From Bacteroidia bacterium (GTDB lineage Bacteria > Bacteroidota > Bacteroidia > AKYH767-A > OLB10), in NCBI GenBank assembly GCA_025450095.1, contig JANWID010000005.1:1-11490 (forward strand): a DNA stretch of 11,490 nucleotides. The letters are read 5' to 3'. The notes beneath the pieces are model-generated. The model was given only the letters and a program-made list of their open reading frames with translations, was not told the DNA's origin and searched no databases. Every line of letters begins with the position of its first letter. The first letter of the stretch is position 1. The translations under genes and the position numbers were made by a program. Positions 1 through 6,781 of this stretch are shown here, piece after piece.

Positions 1-750
1 AAGTATTTCGATTGCGGAATTCAGATCATTACAATTGTTAAGAAGGTCAATTGCGTTATTGTAATTTCCCAGGTCTCCGTCGAACAGTTCATTTATAAAA
101 GCGAATTTCTCGTTAATGCCGATTGATTTTTTGAGATCGCTGAGAGGATCCTGCTGCAGCTTTTCCGCAATGCTGTTATCTTCTGCAGTTTCTTTAATAC
201 GGTCTCTTACCGTAGTTGAGCTGCTGAATTGTTGTGCAACGGTATGCGTTTCATCGAACAACGATGCGGTTACTGCTTTCGCAGAAGATTTGGTGAATTC
301 ACGGGACCGTTCTTTTTGAATAGCGGCCTGGGGCAATGTAGCTTCTGTAATAATTTCATTTTGTTCTGGCGTCACCGGTGTTTCAACGGAGGCAAGAATA
401 ATTTCCGGTTGAATGGGAGGAGTTGTTTCTTTCACCGGCTCCGGGGCATGTACGGTTTTTTCAATTTCAACAGGGATCTCCATATTTTTCACAGGAGTTA
501 CCAGATCGGCTTCTGTAAAAGCGATCAACTCGGGATCCGGAAAGGATGTCTCTTCTTTTGGATTTTGAACGGGCTGTGCAACCGGTTTGTTCATTTCAGT
601 TAAAAGCTCATAAGCCCGCCGGTAATTTTGAAGCAGGATATCGATTTCAATTTTTGGAACATTGCCTTCATAAGACAGTATGGCCTGCTGTTGTTCGTTA
701 ATCAATTCTGCCAGTTTTCGCAGCTCTTCTTTCGTTGTATTGGAATTCAT
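1..750 (-). CDS. Uncharacterised Bacteroidota protein, 3' end beyond the window
   Basis: An open frame runs on the minus strand from an ATG at 750-748 to the window edge without a stop, giving 250 residues starting MNSNTTKEELRKLAELINEQ. There is no signal peptide or membrane segment, so it is probably cytoplasmic. Visible parts are a charged, helical N-terminus (about 1-53) with coiled-coil character, a Pro/Glu/Thr-rich linker (about 55-150) that looks disordered, and a compact C-terminal part. The C-terminal part contains LKKSIGINEKFAFINELFDG (IGINEKF at 210-216), which I recall as the conserved core of a family of Bacteroidota hypothetical proteins. No enzymatic motif is visible and I cannot assign a function. 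It is divergent from the receptor operon starting at 1061. The plus-strand frames across this stretch are shadows: they have odd composition (runs of Phe, Cys and Arg), whereas the minus frame has normal usage. Confidence 0.82.
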   Translation of the reverse strand, partial: MNSNTTKEELRKLAELINEQQQAILSYEGNVPKIEIDILLQNYRRAYELLTEMNKPVAQPVQNPKEETSFPDPELIAFTEADLVTPVKNMEIPVEIEKTVHAPEPVKETTPPIQPEIILASVETPVTPEQNEIITEATLPQAAIQKERSREFTKSSAKAVTASLFDETHTVAQQFSSSTTVRDRIKETAEDNSIAEKLQQDPLSDLKKSIGINEKFAFINELFDGDLGNYNNAIDLLNNCNDLNSAIEIL

Positions 751-768
751 GGTGTAAATTTAATTGTA

Positions 769-801
769 TAAATATAACTGGTACTCCGGAGATTACTTCA
801 A
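769..801 (-). promoter_or_regulatory. Possible promoter of the minus-strand gene
   Basis: Read on the minus strand, TATATTTA (776-769) differs by one base from the Bacteroidota -7 consensus TAnnTTTG. A TTG at 801-799 lies 22 bp upstream, near the expected -33 spacing of 19-21. The element is 18 bp before the ATG at 750, a normal short leader. The match is imperfect and the region is AT-rich, so this is tentative. Confidence 0.3.
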
Positions 802-860
802 TCATTGTATTAAATACCCTGAAATAGATAACGTAATGAGTCCGTGTAAATTTCGTAAAA

Positions 861-900
861 ATCGGAAACAGCCCTTCCGATACGGATTTTTATTATCCGT
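861..900. repeat. Two adjacent small inverted repeats
   Basis: ATCGGAA (861-867) pairs with TTCCGAT (875-881) across a 7-base loop. Directly after it, ACGGAT (882-887) pairs with ATCCGT (895-900) across TTTTATT. Both sets of arms are perfect. They could be operator sites, or paired terminator- or leader-like hairpins in an upstream transcript. They are short enough that chance is not excluded. Confidence 0.4.
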
Positions 901-971
901 TCATTTATTAACACCACGTTATTGCTTCCGCTACAATCTTAGTTTTTTACAACAGCGGATTTTTCTCATAA

Positions 972-1014
972 TGTCAGGTTAGTGTCAAATCAATTGCAAA
1001 AATGACAATTGTCA
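972..1014. promoter_or_regulatory. Candidate operator: TGACAATTGTCA palindrome with two extra half-sites
   Basis: A perfect 12-bp palindrome, TGACAATTGTCA, lies at 1003-1014, 46 bp before the receptor start codon. Two more direct TGTCA copies lie at 972-976 and 983-987, 11 bp apart, about one helical turn. Repeated half-sites of one sequence upstream of an uptake operon suggest a dimeric regulator. I cannot name the regulator from sequence; metal- or heme-dependent control is inferred only from the downstream genes. Confidence 0.4.
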
Positions 1015-1060
1015 CGGAGTTCTGTTAATCGGTTTGGGTTTCCGGAAGTAGTTTCGCAGT

Positions 1061-3274
1061 GTGAATTTTTTCAGACTCGCCATTCTCTTTATCCTTTTAT
1101 TACCAAACCTTTCCATTGGACAAACCATCCGGGTTTCCGATGCGGAAGGTAAGCCGGTAAACCAGGCTGTTATTTACCTGAATAGTCTTGATGGTGATGA
1201 CCGGCAAATCCTGATTACCGAGGCATCCGGCAAGGCTTTCGCTACCCCGGTTCTTAAAAAAGTACAAATTGTCATAACACATTTAACGTTTGAAAATCAC
1301 GTTGATACAATTGATTTGCTGGACAGGGACATTCAAATAAGTCTAACCGGACGCAAAGTAGGTCTCGATGAAGTGGTGGTTACTTCAGAATATGCTCCGC
1401 GGGCAATCAGCGAAAGCGTACACCCCGTCACCGTTATAAATAAGGAGCAGATACAGGCTCAGGCTGCCCCGACTCTTGAAGGACTTCTGTCGCAACAACT
1501 GGCAATACGTGTTTCACATGATGCCGTGCTTGGCTCCGGGATGACCATGAATGGATTGAGCGGACAAAACATTAAAATCCTGGTAGATGGTGTTCCGGTA
1601 ACGGGAAGGCTTGATGGCAATATCGACCTCGGACAAATTAACCTTTCCAATGTTGAACGAATCGAAGTAGTAAATGGCCCTATGGCTGCTTCGTATGGTA
1701 CTGATGCTGCAGGTGGAGTAATCAACATGATCACCCGGAAATCAGTTGATGGAACATACCAGGCAGGTATCAATATGATGTATGAAAGTGTTGGCCAGTA
1801 TAATATGGATGCCTTTACAGGATTTACAAAAGGCAAATCAGCACTTCTTGTCAGTGGCGGCCGGTATTTCTTTGATGGCTGGTCTGTTTCGGACACCGGC
1901 AGATGGCAGGAGTGGAAACCTAAGGAACAGTATTTTGGCAATATCCATTACCGTTATACATTTAAAAAACTGGTACTGAGTTACCAGCTGAACGGATTTC
2001 ACGAAAAGCTTTCCAATAAAGGTACTCCGAGAATGTCGCCATATTTCGCATATGCGTTTGACGAATACTATAAAACCATCCGGATTACGAATCAGCTGAA
2101 TGGTTCATTATTGATAAACAGGGACTGGAACGCCACCGGGACTGTTGCCTATTCATATTACCAGCGAACTAAAAACACTTATCGCAAAGATCTTGTAACA
2201 CTTGATGAATCATTATTGAATGGAGTTGAAGAACAGGACACCACTTTAATGCATACATGGACGGGCCGGGTTGTGTTCAATCGTGCAAAGGCTAATGCTA
2301 AATTAAATTACCAGGGTGGTGTGGACATCCTGGTTGAAAATGCCGATGGTACACGTTTTACTGAAAATGTGGAACAGACTGGTGATTATGCTGTGTTTGC
2401 CAGTGCTGAATACCAGGTGACATGGAAGCTGCAGATTAAACCTGCTGTTCGTGCTGCATACAATACCGATTTCTCTGCACCGGTAATTCCTTCACTTATG
2501 CTGAAGTATGATTTCGGAAAAAATATACAGGCCCGGGCTTCATATGGAAAAGGATTCCGTGCTCCTGGAATTAAGGAACGCTACCTGTATTTTGTGGATA
2601 TCAATCACAACATTCATGGTAATGAAAATCTGCAACCGGAAAATTCTGATAATTTTTATTTCTCTTTAAATACAAATTTCACCACCGGTAAAACCAGTCA
2701 TAATACCCAGTTTGCCGCTTTTTATAATGACATCGACAACCTGATTACCCTCGCACAACCTGATCCTGCTTCTTCCTTTTATACATATATTAACATCGGT
2801 CATTTTGCAACACATGGTGGAAATATAACACATAGTGTAACATGGAAAAAACTTACTTTAAATATAGGCGCAGGTGTTACAGGTCGTTATAACATTTACG
2901 CTGACATGGGTGATTTTGATGAGTACAGCTACAGTCCTGACCTTATGATCAATTCACAATATTATTTTTCCAAAATAAAATTAACGGCGGCAGTATTCTT
3001 TAAATACAATGGCAAACTCCCGGGTTATGCTGTGAATAATGATGGTTCAGTCAGCCAGTTTACAAATGACAGCTACCGCTTCCTTGATTTTACTTTGAGA
3101 AAAGAACTTTTCGGAAATCAACTTGCAATAGGTGCCGGTATTAAAAACATACTCAATATTACGAACGTAAACGCATATGTACAGGGTGCCGCGCATAGTA
3201 GTTCCGGTGGCGAGCAGGCGGTCGGAACCGGAAGAACCTGGTTCCTTAATTTGAAATATAATATCGGGAAATGA
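1061..3274 (+). CDS. TonB-dependent outer-membrane receptor, probable heme receptor (HmuR-like)
   Basis: This 737-residue outer-membrane active transporter would import a metal chelate, most likely heme, using TonB energy. The start is GTG: an in-frame TAG at 1049-1051 leaves no other start, and a signal peptide begins at once (about 1-20, cleavage near SIG-Q). Next come a small carboxypeptidase-regulatory-like beta domain (about 22-95), a TonB-box-like DEVVVTS (103-109), the plug (about 118-228, with ILVDGVPV and VERIEVVNGPMAASYGTDAAGGVINMITR), and a barrel to the end. The barrel has FRAP (499-502) and NENL (521-524), matching the FRAP/NPNL boxes of heme receptors, with His516 and His519 between them, where heme receptors keep a conserved His. 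The next two genes encode HmuY-like binding proteins, and the stop overlaps the next start (ATGA, 3271-3274). A siderophore or cobalamin substrate remains possible. The TonB-dependent receptor call is secure; heme is an inference. Confidence 0.93.
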   Translation: MNFFRLAILFILLLPNLSIGQTIRVSDAEGKPVNQAVIYLNSLDGDDRQILITEASGKAFATPVLKKVQIVITHLTFENHVDTIDLLDRDIQISLTGRKVGLDEVVVTSEYAPRAISESVHPVTVINKEQIQAQAAPTLEGLLSQQLAIRVSHDAVLGSGMTMNGLSGQNIKILVDGVPVTGRLDGNIDLGQINLSNVERIEVVNGPMAASYGTDAAGGVINMITRKSVDGTYQAGINMMYESVGQYNMDAFTGFTKGKSALLVSGGRYFFDGWSVSDTGRWQEWKPKEQYFGNIHYRYTFKKLVLSYQLNGFHEKLSNKGTPRMSPYFAYAFDEYYKTIRITNQLNGSLLINRDWNATGTVAYSYYQRTKNTYRKDLVTLDESLLNGVEEQDTTLMHTWTGRVVFNRAKANAKLNYQGGVDILVENADGTRFTENVEQTGDYAVFASAEYQVTWKLQIKPAVRAAYNTDFSAPVIPSLMLKYDFGKNIQARASYGKGFRAPGIKERYLYFVDINHNIHGNENLQPENSDNFYFSLNTNFTTGKTSHNTQFAAFYNDIDNLITLAQPDPASSFYTYINIGHFATHGGNITHSVTWKKLTLNIGAGVTGRYNIYADMGDFDEYSYSPDLMINSQYYFSKIKLTAAVFFKYNGKLPGYAVNNDGSVSQFTNDSYRFLDFTLRKELFGNQLAIGAGIKNILNITNVNAYVQGAAHSSSGGEQAVGTGRTWFLNLKYNIGK

Positions 3275-4278
3275 GAAGTGTAATTGCCATATTGCTGATG
3301 AGCATCGCACTGATTGCATGCGAAAAGGAAGACACCCCGGTAACATTACCGGCACCAGGTTCCCTTCAGACCGCAGTTGCCAATATGGGTCTTAATTATG
3401 ATGACCAGGTTTATTTTGATTTTGAAACCGGGGAAAAGAAATCGGTTCCGTACCGCGCTTACGATCTTGCATTTGAAGCTTCATCAAACGGATTCCGCGT
3501 TTATCTCAACACCGGGAAATATATGTTTGTTGCGAATACCGGCGCAAACGATATGATACTTGCCGATTCTACAGGTCATGAATGGAAAACAGATCCTGAT
3601 AACCTGTACGATGATTCAACTGCTTTCGGAACCTGGGCTGATGCAGCAATGCAAAGCACCGGCAATGTTTATGTCGTTGACCGTGGACGTACGGAGCATT
3701 TCGGAAGCGCACGCTGGAGGAAACTACAGTTGGTTTCTGTTAATTCAGTGGAATACCGGATTCGCTATTCACTTTATGATAACACACAGCTGGCAGAATT
3801 CACCATTCCTAAAAATTCAAATTACTCCCTGATGTATTTTTCATTTGAAAATGGCGGTAAAATGGTGGATGTGGCACCTGAAAAAAACAAGTGGGATCTT
3901 GTTTTCACAAAATACACACATACTTACCTGAGTGAACCGGTAACATCACCCTTCCGTTACTATATCGTAAGCGGTGCATTGCTTAACCGGTGGTCGGGTG
4001 ATGAAAATGCTATTGTAAAACAGGATTCAACTCCGGGGTACCGGCCATTCGAATCGATAACGTCGGCGCATATAGGCGATTTTAACTATACTAAAAATGC
4101 CGGAGAAATAGGTTTTGAATGGAAGGAATATGACTTCTCACTGGGGTACATAATTTATACAGACCGTTTCTACATGCTGAAAGATATACAAGGGTATTAT
4201 TACAAATTGCGGTTCCTTGATTTCTACGACAGCCAGGGAAATAAAGGTGCTGCCTCCTTCGAATACCAGCGACTATAA
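3271..4278 (+). CDS. HmuY-like surface lipoprotein, candidate hemophore
   Basis: This 335-residue lipoprotein has a short signal peptide and lipobox LIAC with the lipidated Cys at 17. The following residues EKED are acidic/basic like the Bacteroidota lipoprotein export signal, suggesting display on the cell surface. HmuY-type features are YFDFETGEKKSV (about 48-59) followed by YDLAFEAS (64-71). A second unit has MYFSFENGGKMVDV then WDLVF (208-212), and a final part has IGFEWKEYDF (280-289) and YYYKLRFLDFYDSQG. HmuY proteins bind heme outside the cell and hand it to a TonB-dependent receptor. HmuY itself is roughly 200 residues, so this protein is longer and looks like two units. Translation is coupled to the receptor through a 4-bp ATGA overlap. 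Heme-ligating residues cannot be assigned from sequence alone, so the ligand is inferred from context. Confidence 0.82.
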   Translation: MRSVIAILLMSIALIACEKEDTPVTLPAPGSLQTAVANMGLNYDDQVYFDFETGEKKSVPYRAYDLAFEASSNGFRVYLNTGKYMFVANTGANDMILADSTGHEWKTDPDNLYDDSTAFGTWADAAMQSTGNVYVVDRGRTEHFGSARWRKLQLVSVNSVEYRIRYSLYDNTQLAEFTIPKNSNYSLMYFSFENGGKMVDVAPEKNKWDLVFTKYTHTYLSEPVTSPFRYYIVSGALLNRWSGDENAIVKQDSTPGYRPFESITSAHIGDFNYTKNAGEIGFEWKEYDFSLGYIIYTDRFYMLKDIQGYYYKLRFLDFYDSQGNKGAASFEYQRL

Positions 4279-4337
4279 GAAGCAGTTCAGTTATTTAATA
4301 AACTCAAACCTTATTCATAATTCATAATCTCTTTAAA

Positions 4338-5612
4338 ATGAAAAACAATCTTACTAAATTTTGCGGGGTGATCCTGTGCTTCGCATTTGTCATTTCTCTT
4401 TCGGGCGCATCTGCTCAAACTTACGATGCAGTCTCAATCGGTCCGGGTTACACGAACCAGTCATTTTACAGTCTTGCAAATAATGAAATCAGTAACATAT
4501 CGAATACTGACTGGGACCTTGCATTCCAGGTCACCGGTTTCCAGGCTACTGTTCTGGTTAACGGAAAAAACAATGTTCGGCTATTCAAAGCAGGACTGGA
4601 CATCAATGCCTGGTCTTCAATTACAGTGAATGATACAATCGGGATGATGAATCCGGGCAATGAGCTGCTTAACCAGGATACAAGCTGGTGGGCGGGGGCC
4701 TTTAATATTACAAACGATATTGCTAATCAGTTTGACCTGGGCTGGGGCGTTTATGATTTCGCAACGCATGTGGTTACGGGTGATTCGCTTTACTTTATCA
4801 AATTGTCAAGTGGTGATGTGAAAAAGTTATGGCTACAGTCATTGCAGAATAATACATATTATTTCACATACGCTGACCTGGATGGAACTAATGAAGTAAA
4901 CGCTTCATTAAGCAAGCAGAATTTCACAGGAAAGAATTTTGGTTACTACTCCATAGTTAATGGAGTTGAAATTGACCGCGAGCCTAACAAATACCTCTGG
5001 GATATAACTTTTGAGCAATATATGGCGACAACTCCTTTTGTGTATAAGGTAACCGGTGTACTTTCTAACGACAGTGTACAAGCGGTTAAAGCATTCCCGG
5101 TTGATGTGGCTACAGTATCACCCTGGGGATATACGTTTTCATATTATACCAGCACGATCGGATATGATTGGAAAACTTATGATTTCGGAACCAACGGTTG
5201 GGTTATAGAAGATTCCACCGTTTACTTTGTTTATGACCGGCCGGGCAACCTATGGAAACTCTGGTTCACCGGATTCGGCGGATCCGCAACAGGGGATTAT
5301 GAATTTTACAAACAACAGATTTCTGCTACAGGCCTTGAGGAAAATAGCGGAAAACCTTCGTTGCTTAATGTTTACCCGAATCCCGCAGCTGCATCACTGA
5401 ATATTTTGTGTTTCATTAACGAGGAAAATGATGCTAACCATGCAACGATTTTTGATATTAACGGAAAACGCCTATTGGAAACTTCTTTGCAAGGCTATTC
5501 AGGTCTTAAGGAAGTAAACCTGAACACGTCTTCACTGGATAATGGAATATATGTTTTAAGGCTGACTGTAGATGGACTAACTACGAGTACGAAGTTTTCA
5601 GTTTCAAAATAA
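4338..5612 (+). CDS. HmuY-like secreted protein with T9SS C-terminal sorting domain
   Basis: This 424-residue protein has an N-terminal Sec signal (about 1-27, ending GASAQ) with no lipobox Cys. It carries HmuY-like motifs WDLAF (59-63) and WDITF (221-225), followed by IGYDWKTYDF (about 275-284) and LWKLWFTGF. About residues 341-424 form a type A sorting domain: LLNVYPNPA, then ATIFDINGKRLLET and GIYVLRLTVDG, ending TKFSVSK. T9SS exports such proteins, usually removing the domain and attaching or releasing the cargo at the surface. The body aligns with the preceding lipoprotein in motif order (WDLAF, WD-hydrophobic-F, IG[FY]-W-YDF), so the two are paralogues. A 59-bp gap without a promoter or terminator suggests one transcript, ending at the terminator at 5698. 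A heme or chelate-binding role is inferred from the operon. Confidence 0.82.
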   Translation: MKNNLTKFCGVILCFAFVISLSGASAQTYDAVSIGPGYTNQSFYSLANNEISNISNTDWDLAFQVTGFQATVLVNGKNNVRLFKAGLDINAWSSITVNDTIGMMNPGNELLNQDTSWWAGAFNITNDIANQFDLGWGVYDFATHVVTGDSLYFIKLSSGDVKKLWLQSLQNNTYYFTYADLDGTNEVNASLSKQNFTGKNFGYYSIVNGVEIDREPNKYLWDITFEQYMATTPFVYKVTGVLSNDSVQAVKAFPVDVATVSPWGYTFSYYTSTIGYDWKTYDFGTNGWVIEDSTVYFVYDRPGNLWKLWFTGFGGSATGDYEFYKQQISATGLEENSGKPSLLNVYPNPAAASLNILCFINEENDANHATIFDINGKRLLETSLQGYSGLKEVNLNTSSLDNGIYVLRLTVDGLTTSTKFSVSK

Positions 5613-5697
5613 TTAAGAAGCCGGGGTAACTCTCATTTACCCGTTGGAATGGAAGGATATTAGTTAAGCCTTTCGGATGAATTAATACCTTTTGCTT

Positions 5698-5742
5698 AAG
5701 CCTATACGTCTGAATATCAAACGTATGGGCTTTTTTGTTTTT
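5698..5742 (+). terminator. Rho-independent terminator of the receptor/HmuY-like operon
   Basis: AAGCCTATACGT (5698-5709) pairs with ACGTATGGGCTT (5721-5732) as a 12-bp stem with one G-U pair and an 11-base loop. A T-rich tract (5731-5742, TTTTTTGTTTTT) overlaps and follows the right arm. It lies 86 bp after the stop of the last operon gene and has the right orientation for the plus strand. Confidence 0.88.
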
Positions 5743-6101
5743 AAAACCTCCCGCGAATTTTGTAGAATTAATTCTATTTGCTTTACTTTGGGGCATATAT
5801 GTTTTTACCCTCAGATACCGAACAGACTCTATCGCATACTTTACGATGCGTAATTCAGCTTCAGAAAGAGTTGCGGAGACTGTTATATGAATGTTCAGTT
5901 TGCGAAACCATACTTCCGCGGCATTCACTTTTTTCCTCCAAAAGAGTTTTCCGTTCCGATGAATTACACCTCGGATTAATTTACAGAAGCAATTTAATTT
6001 TCAGTACTAATTGATGCTTGGTGTTTTATCTACTTACCAGGGAGATGAATTACATATCATTTCCTTAATAGTTGATTAAATTTCCTTACCCTGCATTGGG
6101 G
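5743..6101. other. Intergenic stretch with no supported gene
   Basis: About 360 bases between the operon terminator and the tdk promoter. One plus-strand frame (5778-6014) and one minus-strand frame (5928-5581) are open, but neither product resembles a known family. The minus frame runs through the terminator and into the end of the T9SS gene. I see no RNA gene, repeat or mobile element. Confidence 0.5.
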
Positions 6102-6102
6102 C

Positions 6103-6133
6103 TTGTTAGTTGTCACATACATTGATATTTTTG
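6103..6133 (+). promoter_or_regulatory. Promoter of tdk (Bacteroidota type)
   Basis: TATTTTTG (6126-6133) matches the -7 consensus TAnnTTTG exactly, and a TTG at 6103-6105 sits 20 bp upstream, the expected -33 spacing. Transcription would begin near 6140, leaving a leader of about 12 bases before the ATG at 6152, with no Shine-Dalgarno sequence, as is common in this phylum. Confidence 0.65.
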
Positions 6134-6151
6134 TGACCCCGTACAGATATC

Positions 6152-6727
6152 ATGTTTCTCGAATTTTCAGGTAATCAGCAGAAACGCAAAGGCGCTATCG
6201 AAGTCATTTGCGGGTCCATGTTTTCAGGAAAGACAGAGGAACTGATCCGCAGATTAAAGCGTGCTAAAATCGCAAAGCAGAAAGTAGAGATTTTTAAACC
6301 TGTTATGGATGTGCGTTATGATGAAAATGATATTGTTTCGCATGATGCCAGCACCATTCATTCCACACCTATTCCGGCATCTTCAAATATTCTGTTGTTG
6401 AGTCACGATGTGGATGTAGTTGGCATTGACGAGGCACAATTTTTTGATAGTGGCTTGCCACAGGTTTGCGAACAGCTTGCTAATTCCGGTTTGCGTGTGA
6501 TTGTTGCCGGTCTCGATATGGATTATACCGGTAAGCCATTTGGCCCGATGCCGCATTTGCTTGCTATTGCCGATTACATAACCAAGGTGCATGCAATATG
6601 TATGCATTGTGGTGATCTTGCAAACCATTCCTTCCGAACGGTTGAAGGAGAAGCCCTGATTGTACTCGGTGAAAAGGAAAGTTATATTCCGTTATGCCGT
6701 TCCTGTTTCGTTAAAGCACACGGATGA
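6152..6727 (+). CDS. tdk: Thymidine kinase, type II
   Basis: This cytosolic enzyme phosphorylates thymidine to dTMP with ATP in pyrimidine salvage. The 191 residues match the usual bacterial length. The P-loop is GSMFSGKT (21-28). DEAQFF (93-98) holds the Walker-B-like Asp and the catalytic Glu94. [13 protein letters not shown] (121-133) belongs to the conserved core that precedes the substrate lasso. Two Cys pairs, C150-x-x-C153 and C182-x-x-C185, form the structural zinc site typical of TK1-like enzymes. The ATG at 6152 fits the promoter just upstream. The next gene, the MurF-Alr fusion, begins 54 bp downstream with no terminator between, so they are probably co-transcribed; I recall this pairing from other Bacteroidota. 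All key residues are present and the gene looks intact. Confidence 0.97.
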   Translation: MFLEFSGNQQKRKGAIEVICGSMFSGKTEELIRRLKRAKIAKQKVEIFKPVMDVRYDENDIVSHDASTIHSTPIPASSNILLLSHDVDVVGIDEAQFFDSGLPQVCEQLANSGLRVIVAGLDMDYTGKPFGPMPHLLAIADYITKVHAICMHCGDLANHSFRTVEGEALIVLGEKESYIPLCRSCFVKAHG

Positions 6728-6781
6728 AATTTCGTATGTGATGCAGCGTTATATCATTTGTTTCTCCAATAATTTCTGAAA

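Larger units (their letters stand above)
751..1060. promoter_or_regulatory. Divergent intergenic region with inverted repeats and TGTCA motifs
   Basis: These 310 bases separate the minus-strand gene from the receptor operon and should hold both promoters. The single plus-strand frame inside (764-982) has no recognisable protein character. Two back-to-back inverted repeats lie at 861-881 and 882-900. A cluster of four TGTCA/TGACA motifs lies at 972-1014. I found no clean TAnnTTTG promoter for the plus strand. Operons for heme or iron uptake are usually metal-regulated, but I see no convincing Fur box. Confidence 0.5.

Noticed and set aside
116..603. Plus-strand open frames of 67 and 124 residues
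   Set aside because: They lie opposite the minus-strand coding frame and have Phe/Cys/Arg-heavy composition typical of antisense shadows.
764..982. Plus-strand 72-residue frame in the divergent intergenic region
   Set aside because: No family resemblance, and it spans the inverted repeats in the expected promoter region; it is more likely regulatory DNA.
1459..1941. Minus-strand 160-residue frame inside the receptor gene
   Set aside because: It is antisense to a well-supported TonB-dependent receptor plug and barrel; Pro/Ser-rich shadow composition.
5778..6014. Plus-strand 78-residue frame after the operon terminator
   Set aside because: No recognisable motif, no promoter at suitable spacing and no ribosome site; treated as non-coding.
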